Source of the DNA: an uncultured Flavobacteriales bacterium
GTDB taxonomy: Bacteria; Bacteroidota; Bacteroidia; Flavobacteriales_D; Sanyastnellaceae
Reading direction: 5' to 3'
Length of the DNA stretch: 44,117 bases
Assembly (NCBI GenBank): GCA_905478325.1
Contig: CAJQIB010000019.1
Location: forward strand, 1-44,117
Below, piece by piece: positions 8,208 to 18,323 of the stretch. The notes beneath the pieces were generated by a model, which saw only the letters and a program-made list of their open reading frames with translations, was not told the DNA's origin and searched no databases. The translations under genes were made by a program, and so were the position numbers. The first letter of the stretch is position 1. The number at the start of each line of letters is the position of its first letter.

Positions 8208-9185
8208 TTATTTCACCAGACGATTTCTACCTAAAATACGACGATTTCCCATGGATTTCGAATTAAATCCACTTGAACGAGGAACAAAGTACGTTAAAGT
8301 CATCTCGTGCGTATGCGGGCTGAAGTACTGAGCCCCCGTGTTTGTTACGTCGTAAGCGTAGGACAAACCGAATGAACCGTATTCTCCACCTAGACCTAAA
8401 ATCAAGGCATCGTTGGTCCGGAATCCCAAAGACAACCAGGCCATCTGGGCATACCAGCCACGGACATAGATGTCCATTTGAGCTGGGGTACGTTCTGTTA
8501 AACGCACAATTCCAGACGGTTCCAACAAAAAGACATCACTGACTTGATAGCGGTACGTCCCCATGAATCGAAAATGACGCACTCCGATGTTTTCTTGACC
8601 ACCCGACAAAGGGCTGGCCTCCAATCCCGTCGATGATTGAAGCAAATTTGGAATGGCAAAACCGAATGAATACGCTTCGCTAAAGACCATCATACCAAAA
8701 TGTGCATCCAATGAGGTCGTCTGTTCCATGCCCCACTGCAATGCCGGATCTTCGACATCCCAAACATCAAGAGAGGCATTGTCAAACGACCATTGGTTGG
8801 CCATCAAACTCAATCCAAATGAGACGGCATCGTAGTTGTTCAAATCGATGGTATACGACCCCGTCAATTCCATACCCGTTTGCTTGATCGCTCCTCCCGT
8901 GTTGTCCGAATAGACGATACCACCGACACCAATGTTGTTGGGAAGCGACGTATGGCCGCTAAACGTCATGGTTGTTGGGGCACCCTCAAAACCTGTCCAC
9001 TGGTTCCGATACGACATCGAAATCGGAGTCTCGGTCAATGTCCCCGCAATCGCAGGGTTACTGAGATACGGATTGGTCATGAATTGCGACCTCCGAAACA
9101 ACTGCTGACCCTGAACGTTTCCGATAGCTGTAAGCATCAGTGCGCTGACAGCAAAAACGATGAGTGATTTATTTTGTATCCACAT
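8208..9185 (-). CDS. PorP/SprF family type IX secretion outer-membrane protein
   Basis: 325 residues with a signal peptide (cleavage near VQGQQ). The first mature segment, FMTNPYLSNPAIAGT, is the hallmark of the PorP/SprF family, followed by SYRNQWTGFEGAPTTMTFSG and repeated beta-strand segments to a final strand EMTLTYFVP. SprF-type proteins help export and surface attachment of a partner with a CHU_C (type B) sorting domain. Here the partner is encoded immediately upstream with a 5-base gap, the classical sprB-sprF order. A short basic tail (SMGNRRILGRNRLVK) follows the last strand. Confidence 0.93.
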   Translation of the reverse strand: MWIQNKSLIVFAVSALMLTAIGNVQGQQLFRRSQFMTNPYLSNPAIAGTLTETPISMSYRNQWTGFEGAPTTMTFSGHTSLPNNIGVGGIVYSDNTGGAIKQTGMELTGSYTIDLNNYDAVSFGLSLMANQWSFDNASLDVWDVEDPALQWGMEQTTSLDAHFGMMVFSEAYSFGFAIPNLLQSSTGLEASPLSGGQENIGVRHFRFMGTYRYQVSDVFLLEPSGIVRLTERTPAQMDIYVRGWYAQMAWLSLGFRTNDALILGLGGEYGSFGLSYAYDVTNTGAQYFSPHTHEMTLTYFVPRSSGFNSKSMGNRRILGRNRLVK

Positions 9186-9190
9186 ACTCC

Positions 9191-12100
9191 TTAATACTTC
9201 AAGGTTACTGTTCCGGTAATAGGCTCTTGATCACCGTTGAAATCGATCACGTAATAATAATCCGCCATCGGCAACGGCGCGTTGTTGAAACGGCCATCCC
9301 AGCGCTTTGCATAGCCAAGAGAGCTGAATAGCTCCTGTCCCCAACGGTTGTAAACCGACACCTTGGAGGATGGGAAGAATTCAAGCCCCCCTACAATCCA
9401 TTCATCATTGTATCCATCTCCATTGGGAGTGATGGCGTCCGCGATGAAAAAGCATCCAATCGTCGGTTCCACCACAACAGCTGAAGACAAAGTGCATCCC
9501 AAGCTGTCCGTAATGACGACTGCATAGGTGTCTTCAAACAACCCCGTCGCCGTGGCTGTTTCTTGCGCTAAGAAGTCACTCCAGAGGTATTGGATGGGCA
9601 AGTGCCCCCCATCGACCGAAGCGGTAACCGTGCCGTCTTGTTCATTCCAGCAGGTGACCGGACTGCTCAACATGGTGAGGATCATATCCGTATCCTCCTC
9701 TGCTCCTATTTCAAATAGCGTGTCCTCAATGCAACCTGTCGCATCCACGGCGGTCACATGATACACTCCCTCATACAAATTGAATAAATCAATTCCTTGT
9801 TCTTCAATTTCCCAAACGAGATCGCCTGTTCCTCCAACCGGAAAAATATTGACGGCCCCATCGCTCATTCCGGTGCAGGTGACATTCGTCACGTTGATCA
9901 GCACTTCGATCGGATCTGGCTCCAAAATCTCAAATAAGGCTGAGTCCATGCATCCATTGGCATCAATCACTTGCGCCGCATAATCGCCCGCACACAGGGC
10001 GCTGAAGTTGAATGTCTCGTTGGCATTGAGCGTCAACATGACGTCGCCTGTTCCTCCTGCAAAGTCCACAACAGCTGAACCGTCGCAATCACCCCCACAA
10101 ACGACATTTTCACTGAGCAACAGCTCAACCACCAAAGAATCAGGTTCAAATACCGCCTGCATGCCGGACACCAAGCATCCATTCTCGTCTTCAACAATGA
10201 CATCGAGGTTTCCCTCATTCAAATTCTCTACCGTATAAGGCAGCACTCCCGATTCAGGGGATTGCAATGTCAAAACTCCCGTACCTCCAACGGCATCGAC
10301 GGACACCGTGCCATCGCCATAGGCCGTACATGAGATCGGGGTCGATGACAAAATCAATTGAATCGGTTCCGGTTCGATGAGTGTTTGCGGCTCAGAATTG
10401 ACAATACAACCGGCTTCATCCGTAACACTCAAGGTGTAGGTTCCAACCGACAAATCAAAACAGGGTTCAATCCCAAATCCATCCGCTGGAGGATCGACTT
10501 GGTAAGACAGCGCTCCCGTTCCTCCTTGCGCATTCACGATGCAAATCTCACCATCCGACTCTCCTGCACATGACACATCCAAAAGCTCTAAGTCAAACTG
10601 AATGGAGTCCGGTGCATTGATCAAGAAATCATCTTGGATTACGCAACCGTTGTCATCAATTGCATTGGCTATAAATGCGCCAGAACACAAAGCGTTTCCG
10701 TTGAATTCGGTGCCCTCTTCATCTGTTACTGAATAATCGAAATTGCCTGTCCCGCCTGTCGCGACTATGACGACTTCGCCATTGCAGGCATCCGCACACA
10801 ACAAATCCGATGGGTCAATTGAAATCTCCACCGCAGAAGGCTCTATCAACGTCACTTGAGCTTCTTCCGTACAACCATTGCTATCGGTGAGCGTCACATT
10901 GTATTGCCCTGGCAAAACGTTGTCCAAGTCAATGACCACATTGCCTTCGCCCGTTATGGTTTCCGGGAATGCTGGATCTGCAGTCAAGGTTAAGGTTCCG
11001 CTACCACCGGACATGCTTCCATCAACTTGCCCATCACCATAGTCGAAACAAGAGATATCCGTTTCGTTCAAAATCAGTTCAAAGGGATCGATGCAACTCA
11101 ATTCGATGACCGTATCCACTGAACAGCCGTAGAGGTCCGTAATCTCGAATGTCCATTGGCCATCTCCAGCAACACAAGGAAGGCCAATCCACTGTTCAGC
11201 CACAGGGACTTGCACATTTCCTGGAGTCGCTAACGGATAGGCAACAATATCCAATGGATCTGAACCACCTTGATAGTTGATTTGCACAACGCTGTTTTGA
11301 TCACCAGGACACTCGTTATCCTGCAGCAATTCCCAGTTGGCATTCAACTGTGGGGGGTCGATGAAGGCAAACAGGTCGGTCGTATCGCGGCAGCTATTGC
11401 CGTCCAAAATGGCAACAAAGTAATCGCCTTGTCCAATGTCCGAAAATGTACCGTTGTCATCTTGAGACAGAATCAAGGTTGAATCAGAAGCATCATACAA
11501 CTCATAGGTCACCGGGTTCATACTCGCTCCATCGGCGTTCACCTCAACCGTGGCTGTTTCTCCAAAACAATTGATTGGAGTCGTCACATTCACCTCTGAA
11601 TTGGATGCAGCGAATTCACCACAGGGATTGGGCACGGTCATAGCGCCGCCGCCATCACCTTCCATGCACCACAAATCAATATCGCTTTGATCGCCTTCAA
11701 CAAAGACTTGAAAACAGGCATGGAACGAAAACGGGCCACACGTCGTCACCTGAGCAATTTGTATCCTCATGTCAGGACCAGCTTCAACCGGTGCGATGGT
11801 GAAAACCGTTCCTTCAATCACTTGCTCGGAACACATGGTTGTGCTCGAATAATCGGTATTCGTTGAGACAATTTGTTCACCGGGCGCGAAGCCCAATGTC
11901 CAAAACGTGTCGTATTCAATTTCTGGAAAAAAGTCCAACAGTCCCGGATTTTGAGCTGACCCTAACAGCACATCCCCCAGCAAGGGATTGAAGCATCCGC
12001 AAGGAGCATTCATATACAATGGATCGGTAAATGCCACGGTATTGTCAGCATACATGGCACTCAACTGGTCCGTCTCATTCTGAAAAACAGCGTAGATATC

Positions 12101-12325
12101 ATAGGTCACATAGCCATTGAGCAGATCTTCTAGATCAAAACCATCACCCGTGGGAGCATAGAATGCCGTATCGACCTCTATTTCAATGCCCACAACTTGG
12201 GAAGTTGAGCTCGTTTGAACTGCAAACAACATTAAAAACAACAGGGCAGGCGCCCAAACAGTCGTTAAATGCGACAAGACGGAAGAGATCCGTAATACAG
12301 GGAGACGTGACTCTATTGCTTTCAT
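9191..12325 (-). CDS. SprB-repeat surface adhesin with type B (CHU_C) T9SS sorting domain
   Basis: 1044 residues. A signal anchor lies at residues 20-45. Residues about 45-210 are a diverged copy of the YxxYAVF...FWTLG module. Then come about eight repeats of roughly 75 residues of the SprB type, each starting like ISCFDYGDGQVD or VTCTGMSDGAVN, with GGTG and NGC landmarks. The last 85 residues are the gliding-motility-associated C-terminal domain: DAITPNGDGYNDEW, VSVYNRWGQELF, YYYVIDFNG, GTVTLKY. It should be exported by the T9SS and attached to the cell surface with the help of the PorP/SprF protein encoded next. The start ATG 12325 faces the truC gene; the 137-base gap between them has no clean promoter box for this gene. 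Confidence 0.93.
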   Translation of the reverse strand: MKAIESRLPVLRISSVLSHLTTVWAPALLFLMLFAVQTSSTSQVVGIEIEVDTAFYAPTGDGFDLEDLLNGYVTYDIYAVFQNETDQLSAMYADNTVAFTDPLYMNAPCGCFNPLLGDVLLGSAQNPGLLDFFPEIEYDTFWTLGFAPGEQIVSTNTDYSSTTMCSEQVIEGTVFTIAPVEAGPDMRIQIAQVTTCGPFSFHACFQVFVEGDQSDIDLWCMEGDGGGAMTVPNPCGEFAASNSEVNVTTPINCFGETATVEVNADGASMNPVTYELYDASDSTLILSQDDNGTFSDIGQGDYFVAILDGNSCRDTTDLFAFIDPPQLNANWELLQDNECPGDQNSVVQINYQGGSDPLDIVAYPLATPGNVQVPVAEQWIGLPCVAGDGQWTFEITDLYGCSVDTVIELSCIDPFELILNETDISCFDYGDGQVDGSMSGGSGTLTLTADPAFPETITGEGNVVIDLDNVLPGQYNVTLTDSNGCTEEAQVTLIEPSAVEISIDPSDLLCADACNGEVVIVATGGTGNFDYSVTDEEGTEFNGNALCSGAFIANAIDDNGCVIQDDFLINAPDSIQFDLELLDVSCAGESDGEICIVNAQGGTGALSYQVDPPADGFGIEPCFDLSVGTYTLSVTDEAGCIVNSEPQTLIEPEPIQLILSSTPISCTAYGDGTVSVDAVGGTGVLTLQSPESGVLPYTVENLNEGNLDVIVEDENGCLVSGMQAVFEPDSLVVELLLSENVVCGGDCDGSAVVDFAGGTGDVMLTLNANETFNFSALCAGDYAAQVIDANGCMDSALFEILEPDPIEVLINVTNVTCTGMSDGAVNIFPVGGTGDLVWEIEEQGIDLFNLYEGVYHVTAVDATGCIEDTLFEIGAEEDTDMILTMLSSPVTCWNEQDGTVTASVDGGHLPIQYLWSDFLAQETATATGLFEDTYAVVITDSLGCTLSSAVVVEPTIGCFFIADAITPNGDGYNDEWIVGGLEFFPSSKVSVYNRWGQELFSSLGYAKRWDGRFNNAPLPMADYYYVIDFNGDQEPITGTVTLKY

Positions 12326-12462
12326 GAATGCAGATTCAATGGCTTAGAAACAAAACAAGATATCGCGTGCAAACGTTGCATCGATATATGTTGAGCGCGC
12401 AAATTAGCGGATTTCGTCCATATAGCTACCTTCATTCCTCGGAATCACCATTCAATGCCTAC

Positions 12463-13242
12463 ATGAAAATCGTTACAACCGCTCAAGCGCTGCCTGTCGC
12501 CAACGAAATTCCCCATATTCTAGAAAGCGATGATCACTTGGCTTGGGTGTGGAAACCCAACCATCTTTTGGTCCACAGAACCGACTTGGCCATGCATGAT
12601 CTGCTCAACCTGAAGGATTGGATTTTGGAAACTACCGACTGGTCCTTCGCACAACCGATCAATCGATTGGACCGTCCCACAAGCGGGCTGGTGCTTGTTG
12701 CGCGCGACGTTGACGCCCTGAAAATGGTTTCTGAGCAGTTCGCGCAACACGCTGTGGCCAAAACGTATCTGGCAATCGTCAGAGGTTGGACCGAGGATGA
12801 GGGTGTTATTGAAAAGCCTTTACCGACGAGTCACAACAGCACTCCAAAAGAAGCCATCACCACCTACAAAACCTTGGGTCGGGCTGAATTGCCGCTGGCC
12901 ATCACGCGGTATGAAACAAGTCGATTTAGCCTGGTCGAATGCACGCCTCAAACGGGACGTTTCCATCAAATTAGATTGCATCTCAAGCACCTCAAACACC
13001 CGATCATTGGAGATACGGCACATGGTGACAAGCCACACAACCGCTATTTCGCTCAGCATTTAAACCAACCGTATTTGTTGCTGCATTCCGGTGAGTTGAC
13101 CCTGGAACACCCTCACACTGCGTTGGAAAAAACCGTGCAGGCTCCGTTGCCTGAGCACTGGAAACAGACGCTCGATCAACTCGGCTGGTCCGATTCGTTT
13201 TCCACGTTTGGCTCTTCGGATTCAACCCAATCAGGTTCTTGA
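12463..13242 (+). CDS. truC: tRNA pseudouridine(65) synthase TruC
   Basis: 259 residues from ATG 12463, matching E. coli TruC length; an upstream ATG at 12328 would add 45 unrelated residues and is not preferred. It belongs to the RluA superfamily: catalytic Asp70 in INRLDRPTSGLVLVARD and the QTGRFHQIRLHLKHL motif. The start (KPNHLLVHRTDL) and the stretch QFAQHAVAKTYLAIVRGW closely follow TruC rather than RluA/C/D, and there is no S4 domain. It converts U65 of certain tRNAs to pseudouridine. Its last 67 bases overlap the end of convergent rluF; the encoded tails are low-complexity, so the overlap probably costs little. Confidence 0.88.
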   Translation: MKIVTTAQALPVANEIPHILESDDHLAWVWKPNHLLVHRTDLAMHDLLNLKDWILETTDWSFAQPINRLDRPTSGLVLVARDVDALKMVSEQFAQHAVAKTYLAIVRGWTEDEGVIEKPLPTSHNSTPKEAITTYKTLGRAELPLAITRYETSRFSLVECTPQTGRFHQIRLHLKHLKHPIIGDTAHGDKPHNRYFAQHLNQPYLLLHSGELTLEHPHTALEKTVQAPLPEHWKQTLDQLGWSDSFSTFGSSDSTQSGS

Positions 13243-13973
13243 CCCTCGCCCACTTTGGAAATCCGCAAATGAATCTCAGTCAATTCCTCTTCCGTCAAAT
13301 GCCGCCATTCGCCCATCGGCATGTCCAAATCAACATTCATGATTCGGGAACGCTGCAAGCGAATCACACGGTGTCCTAAGGCCTCGCACATGCGTCGAAT
13401 TTGGCGATTCAAACCTTGAGTCAAGATCATCCGAAACGTCGTTGCACTTGTTCGCTCGATAGCACACGGCAACGTGATGGTGTCAAGAATCTGAACCCCT
13501 GCACTCATTTTTTCGAGAAAAGCATCGTCAAATTCGCGGTTCACCATCACATGGTATTCCTTTTCGTGCTGGTGACGGGCACGTAGAATCTTATTAACGA
13601 TGTCGCCGTCATTGGTCAGAAAAATGAGGCCTTCGCTCATCTTGTCCAATCGACCGATCGGGAAAATCCGTGTAGGGTAATCGATAAAGTCAATGATGTT
13701 GTCCTTTTCGCGGACTTGATCTGTTGTACAAACGATTCCAACCGGCTTGTGCAGAGCGATGTAAACCGGTGCCGCACCTTCTAGCTTACCTACCTCCTCG
13801 CCTTTCACAGCGACCACATCACCAGGCTGCAGTCGGGTGCCCATTTCAGGGACTACGCCATTGATTGTCACCTGCCCCAATTCAATCAGCTTATCGGCTG
13901 CTCGTCGCGAGCAATAACCAATTTCACTGAGGTACTTATTGATGCGTTTGCCGCTTGGCTGAGATTCCTCCAT
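13176..13973 (-). CDS. rluF: 23S rRNA pseudouridine(2604) synthase RluF
   Basis: 265 residues from ATG 13973. The much longer open frame running on to 14849 is antisense to icmF and is not coding. An S4 RNA-binding domain at residues 8-65 (INKYLSEIGYCSRRAADKLI, GQVTINGVVPEMGTRL) precedes an RsuA-family synthase domain with the catalytic Asp in PIGRLDKMSEGLIFLTNDGD and the QGLNRQIRRMCEALG motif. KPVGIVCTTD and EKEYHVMV are typical of RluF. It modifies the large-subunit rRNA. The C-terminal 30 residues are acidic and overlap truC on the other strand. A TACCTTTG box four bases before the ATG suggests a leaderless mRNA. Confidence 0.92.
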   Translation of the reverse strand: MEESQPSGKRINKYLSEIGYCSRRAADKLIELGQVTINGVVPEMGTRLQPGDVVAVKGEEVGKLEGAAPVYIALHKPVGIVCTTDQVREKDNIIDFIDYPTRIFPIGRLDKMSEGLIFLTNDGDIVNKILRARHQHEKEYHVMVNREFDDAFLEKMSAGVQILDTITLPCAIERTSATTFRMILTQGLNRQIRRMCEALGHRVIRLQRSRIMNVDLDMPMGEWRHLTEEELTEIHLRISKVGEGQEPDWVESEEPNVENESDQPS

Positions 13974-13977
13974 GGCG

Positions 13978-13985
13978 CAAAGGTA
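13978..13985 (-). promoter_or_regulatory. -7 promoter box TACCTTTG of rluF
   Basis: Perfect TAnnTTTG on the minus strand, then CGCC and the ATG of rluF. The four-base spacing puts the expected transcription start at the start codon. No TTG at -33. Confidence 0.6.
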
Positions 13986-14014
13986 TGCAGCCAAAGCATC
14001 CATCCTTGACTTCC

Positions 14015-14022
14015 TACCTTTG
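14015..14022 (+). promoter_or_regulatory. -7 promoter box TACCTTTG of icmF
   Basis: Perfect TAnnTTTG 41 bases before the icmF ATG at 14064, back to back with the rluF box 29 bases away on the other strand. This predicts an icmF leader of about 37 bases, unlike the leaderless rluF. Confidence 0.5.
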
Positions 14023-14063
14023 CATTCAGATTCACAGCGAATCTCGCGTTCACCATCAATGCA

Positions 14064-17000
14064 ATGGTTCAATCTTCCATGGAACAAGCTCCTCCTTATC
14101 ACCCCCAAAACAAGGTCCGAATCGTCACCGCAGCGAGCCTCTTTGACGGGCACGATGCCGCCATCAACATCATGCGGCGCATCATGCAACGGTCGGGCTG
14201 TGAAGTCATTCACTTGGGGCATGACCGCAGTGTCGATGAAGTGGTCAATTGTGCGATTCAAGAAGATGCCCAGGGCATTGCCATGACCTCCTACCAAGGA
14301 GGGCACATGGAGTACTTCAAGTACATGAAGGACTTGTTGGAAGAAAAAGGAGCCGGCCACATCCGCATTTTTGGCGGCGGCGGCGGCACCATCCTGCCCG
14401 AGGAGATTGCGGAATTGCATGCCTACGGTATCGAGCGCATTTACCATCCTGATGATGGCCGTGCGATGGGACTGCAGGGCATGATCAACGATCTGGTTCA
14501 ACGAGCCGACTTTGAAACGGTGCATTCCGTTGCGGATGTTGCCGAAGAATTGAAGCAACTGAATCACGCCGGTCACCGGGGCATTGCGCGTTGCATTACC
14601 GCCGCGGAAAATGACCCCGATGGATTTTCCGCCGCGTTCAAAGCCGCCCAACCCAATGTGGCTGCAGTGCCTGTTTTGGGTATTACGGGAACTGGCGGAT
14701 CGGGCAAATCGTCGATGGTCGATGAATTGGTGCGTCGCTTTTTGATGGACTTTCCGGATAAGCGCATTGGCTTGATCAGTGTAGACCCTTCCAAGCGCAA
14801 GACCGGTGGCGCCTTGTTGGGTGATCGCATTCGCATGAACGCGATCCACAACGAGCGCGTCTACATGCGCTCACTGGCGACCCGACAATCCAATTTGGCA
14901 CTGTCCAAGCACGTATCCGAAGCGGTGGAAGTGCTCAAGGCGAGCCAGTTCGACCTCATCGTCTTGGAGACGAGCGGCATTGGCCAGAGCGACACCGAGA
15001 TCATGGACCACAGCGACGTGGCCTTGTACCTCATGACACCTGAATTTGGCGCTGCGACGCAGCTGGAGAAAATTGACATGCTGGATTTTGCCGATGTCAT
15101 CGCCATCAATAAATTCGACAAACGCGGCGCATTGGATGCCATTCGCGATGTGCGGAAACAATTCAAGCGCAACCACGATCTATGGGAAGCTACTGACGAA
15201 GACTTGCCGGTCATTGGCACCATTGCCTCTCAATTCAATGATCCCGGAACCAATCGGTTGTACAAGCTCTTAATGGATCACTTGGCCAAGCGCACCGGCA
15301 ACAACTTGAAATCCACTTGGGACGTGAGCCAAGACGAAAGCGAAAAGCTCTTTGTCATTCCTCCAGGACGCGTGCGTTACTTGAGTGAGATTGCCGAATC
15401 CAACCGCGCTTACAATACATGGTGTGAAGAGCAAGCCGAAGTGGCGGGCAACCTTCAAGCGTTGCGCGAAGCCACCCTCCTCCTCGACCCGGCCGATCAG
15501 CAGGCGTTGATCCAAAAAGCCGAGGAAGTGCAGATGGAGCTCGACCCGAAGTTGATGGCGTGGCTGGACCAATGGCCTGCGCTCCGAGCACGGTATCGCG
15601 ATGCGGTGTACAGCTTTGATGTCCGTGGAAAGCAAATCGACATCGAAACCACGTCCAAGAGCCTGTCTCAACTCAATATTCCCAAGGTGAGTGTCCCCCG
15701 CATTAGCGGCTGGAAGGATTTGCTTCGATGGGCTTTGCAGGAGAATCTACCCGGTTCATTCCCTTACACCGCCGGCATCTATCCGTTCAAACGACAAGGC
15801 GAAGATCCCGCCCGCATGTTTGCCGGTGAAGGCGGACCTGAGCGCACCAACAAGCGATTCCATTATGTCTCTGTCGGAATGCCGGCCAAACGCCTTTCAA
15901 CCGCCTTTGACAGCGTCACCCTGTACGGGCGTGACCCCGATGTTCGACCGGACATCTATGGCAAGGTGGGCAACAGCGGCGTGAGCGTCTGTTCGCTCGA
16001 TGACGCCAAGAAATTGTACAGCGGATTTGACCTGTGCGATCCTGCGACCAGTGTGTCCATGACCATCAACGGTCCGGCCCCGATGATCTTGGGCTTCTTC
16101 TTGAACGCCGCCATCGATCAAACGTGCGAAAAATTCATCCGTACGGAAGGACTTGAAAAAGACGTTGAAGCCCTCCTCAAAAAGAAGTGGGACGACCAGG
16201 GATTGCAACGGCCCACCTACCATGGGGAATTGCCCGATGGCCACAACGGCTTGGGTCTGTTATTGCTGGGATGTACAGGAGATGAAATCCTTCCTGCCGA
16301 CACCTATGCGCGGCTCACCAACGAGGCCCTCACGCAGGTACGCGGAACCGTGCAAGCCGACATTCTCAAGGAAGATCAAGCCCAAAATACGTGCATCTTC
16401 TCCACTGAATTTGCCTTACGTCTGATGGGCGACGTGCAGCAAAGCTTCATTGACCGCAACGTCAAGAACTTCTATTCGGTTTCCATCAGCGGTTACCACA
16501 TCGCCGAGGCAGGAGCCAATCCCATTACCCAGTTGGCCTTCACCTTGGCCAATGGATTCACGTATGTGGAATACTACCTGAGTCGGGGCATGGATTTGAA
16601 TGCCTTTGGTCCCAACCTCAGCTTCTTCTTTTCCAACGGCATCGACCCGGAGTACGCTGTCATTGGACGAGTGGCGCGCCGCATTTGGGCCAAAGCCATG
16701 CGCGAGAAATACAAGGCATCGTCGCGAGCGCAGATGCTCAAGTACCACATCCAAACGTCCGGAAGATCGCTGCACGCGCAGGAAATCGATTTCAATGACA
16801 TCCGCACGACTTTGCAGGCTTTGTATGCCATCTATGACAATTGCAACTCGTTGCACACCAACGCATATGATGAGGCGATTACGACACCGACGGAACACAG
16901 TGTCCGCCGTGCGATGGCCATTCAGCTGATCATCAACAAAGAACTGGGGCTCACCAAGAATGAAAACCCGCTGCAGGGCTCGTTTATCATTGAGGAGTTG

Positions 17001-17441
17001 ACCGATTTGGTGGAAGAAGCGGTGCTGCTTGAATTTGATCGGATTACGGAACGCGGCGGCGTGTTGGGTGCGATGGAAACCATGTACCAACGATCACGCA
17101 TACAAGAGGAAAGCTTGCACTACGAAATGCTCAAGCACACCGGCGAATTCCCCATTATTGGTGTGAATACCTTCCTGTCGAAGACTGGCTCTCCCACCCT
17201 GACTCCGGGCGAAGTTATTCGCGCTGAAGTGGAAGAAAAACAGGCGCAACTCGATCATGTTTCGGCATTGCACGCTTGCCACGATAGCGAATCAACGGCC
17301 TCCATTGTCGAGCTGAAGCGTACGGCCGTGGCGGGTGAAAATCTCTTCGAAGCCTTGTTGAGATCGACCAAGCATTGTTCGTTGGGCCAATTGACCGATG
17401 CTTTGTTTGAAGTGGGCGGCGCGTATCGACGTAACATGTAA
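14064..17441 (+). CDS. icmF: Fused isobutyryl-CoA mutase IcmF (B12-binding, G-protein chaperone and mutase in one chain)
   Basis: 1125 residues, typical for IcmF. Domain order: cobalamin-binding domain, residues 15-150, with the axial His in [12 protein letters not shown] (His30) and FGGGGGTI; a MeaB-like GTPase, about 205-440, with P-loop [20 protein letters not shown] and NKFDKRGA; and the mutase barrel from about 540 to the end. In the barrel the substrate loop GIYPFKRQG carries Phe (about 574) where methylmalonyl-CoA mutase has Tyr, the IcmF signature. It interconverts isobutyryl-CoA and n-butyryl-CoA using adenosylcobalamin, with the GTPase part gating cofactor loading; some IcmFs also act on isovaleryl/pivalyl-CoA. 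A second start, Met6, is possible. The stop overlaps the start of the EamA transporter gene by one base. Confidence 0.94.
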   Translation: MVQSSMEQAPPYHPQNKVRIVTAASLFDGHDAAINIMRRIMQRSGCEVIHLGHDRSVDEVVNCAIQEDAQGIAMTSYQGGHMEYFKYMKDLLEEKGAGHIRIFGGGGGTILPEEIAELHAYGIERIYHPDDGRAMGLQGMINDLVQRADFETVHSVADVAEELKQLNHAGHRGIARCITAAENDPDGFSAAFKAAQPNVAAVPVLGITGTGGSGKSSMVDELVRRFLMDFPDKRIGLISVDPSKRKTGGALLGDRIRMNAIHNERVYMRSLATRQSNLALSKHVSEAVEVLKASQFDLIVLETSGIGQSDTEIMDHSDVALYLMTPEFGAATQLEKIDMLDFADVIAINKFDKRGALDAIRDVRKQFKRNHDLWEATDEDLPVIGTIASQFNDPGTNRLYKLLMDHLAKRTGNNLKSTWDVSQDESEKLFVIPPGRVRYLSEIAESNRAYNTWCEEQAEVAGNLQALREATLLLDPADQQALIQKAEEVQMELDPKLMAWLDQWPALRARYRDAVYSFDVRGKQIDIETTSKSLSQLNIPKVSVPRISGWKDLLRWALQENLPGSFPYTAGIYPFKRQGEDPARMFAGEGGPERTNKRFHYVSVGMPAKRLSTAFDSVTLYGRDPDVRPDIYGKVGNSGVSVCSLDDAKKLYSGFDLCDPATSVSMTINGPAPMILGFFLNAAIDQTCEKFIRTEGLEKDVEALLKKKWDDQGLQRPTYHGELPDGHNGLGLLLLGCTGDEILPADTYARLTNEALTQVRGTVQADILKEDQAQNTCIFSTEFALRLMGDVQQSFIDRNVKNFYSVSISGYHIAEAGANPITQLAFTLANGFTYVEYYLSRGMDLNAFGPNLSFFFSNGIDPEYAVIGRVARRIWAKAMREKYKASSRAQMLKYHIQTSGRSLHAQEIDFNDIRTTLQALYAIYDNCNSLHTNAYDEAITTPTEHSVRRAMAIQLIINKELGLTKNENPLQGSFIIEELTDLVEEAVLLEFDRITERGGVLGAMETMYQRSRIQEESLHYEMLKHTGEFPIIGVNTFLSKTGSPTLTPGEVIRAEVEEKQAQLDHVSALHACHDSESTASIVELKRTAVAGENLFEALLRSTKHCSLGQLTDALFEVGGAYRRNM

Positions 17442-18319
17442 TGATGCAAACCAAGGCGACCGAAGGCATCGCTTGGATGATCTCCGCCACGGTGTTGTAC
17501 ACCGCAGCCAATCTGTGCGTGAAATCATTGGCGCATTTGCCGACGGAGGAATTGGTATTCTTGCGTTCCGCGACCTCGTTGATCCTCGCCGGAAGCTGGT
17601 TGCTTTGGAAAGGCAAATCGTTGCTGGGCGTGAACCGAAAATGGCTGCTCATCCGAGGCATTTTCGGGACCATTGGCTTAGCGACCTTCTTTCATACCAT
17701 CCGCTTCATTCCGCTCGCGAGCGCGACTGTGATCCAGTATTTGAGTCCCATTTTCACGGTGTTGTTGGCGGCGCGCTTTGATGGCCAGCGCGGCATGCGG
17801 CCCGTGCAATGGGTATTCTTTGGATTGGCATTTCTTGGGGTGTTGATGGTCAAAGGGTTTGACCCGCGCATCAGCTGGCTCTACCTCGGCCTCGGCATCA
17901 CCAGTGCCATTTGTGCTGCCGTCGCTTACCTCGCCACCATGAAATGCCGCGACACAGACCATCCGGTGGGAGTTGTTATTTGGTTTCATTTGGTGGCTGT
18001 TCCCGTGACGGGAACGTGGACGGCGTTTACCTGGGTGCCGCCGGTAGGCCATGAATGGTTGTTGGCACTCGCTGTTGGGGTATTGAGTATCCTCGCCCAA
18101 GTCGCCATGACGCATGCCTTGCATCGCGGTGAAGCCAATGTGGTCATGCCGTTTAAATACCTCGGAGCAATTCTCGCCTTTGTATTTGGGTTGCTGCTCT
18201 TTGATGAACGCCTCAATGCGTATGCCCTTGCCGGCATGATCTTGGTCATCGCCTCTTTGATCACCAACACGTTGTACAAGCGCTACCGCTCAAAGAAAAT
18301 GGGTGCTCTGGCTTCGTAA
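17441..18319 (+). CDS. EamA/DMT-family transporter
   Basis: 292 residues with ten hydrophobic segments arranged as two EamA repeats. The first repeat opens with GIAWMISATVLYTAANLCVK and contains RSATSLILAG and ATVIQYLSPIFTVLLAA. The second opens at LYLGLGITSAICAAVAYLAT and ends with VMPFKYLGAILAFVFGLLLF, DERLN and ALAGMILVIASL, with a basic tail. These are inner-membrane exporters or exchangers of small metabolites; the substrate cannot be read from sequence. ATG 17441 shares its A with the icmF stop and ATG 17444 follows, so translation is probably coupled to icmF. A link to branched-chain acyl metabolism is only a guess. Confidence 0.9.
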   Translation: MMQTKATEGIAWMISATVLYTAANLCVKSLAHLPTEELVFLRSATSLILAGSWLLWKGKSLLGVNRKWLLIRGIFGTIGLATFFHTIRFIPLASATVIQYLSPIFTVLLAARFDGQRGMRPVQWVFFGLAFLGVLMVKGFDPRISWLYLGLGITSAICAAVAYLATMKCRDTDHPVGVVIWFHLVAVPVTGTWTAFTWVPPVGHEWLLALAVGVLSILAQVAMTHALHRGEANVVMPFKYLGAILAFVFGLLLFDERLNAYALAGMILVIASLITNTLYKRYRSKKMGALAS

Positions 18320-18323
18320 GCTG

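Noticed and set aside
12328-12462. Longer N-terminus for truC from ATG 12328
   Set aside because: The extra 45 residues have no counterpart in TruC and would fill the divergent promoter region.
13974-14849. Minus-strand open extension in frame with rluF, giving a 557-residue frame
   Set aside because: It is antisense to the icmF coding region; the S4 domain and the promoter box fix the rluF start at 13973.
16416-17090. 224-codon minus-strand frame
   Set aside because: Lies wholly inside icmF, whose protein matches its family throughout; composition is that of an antisense frame.
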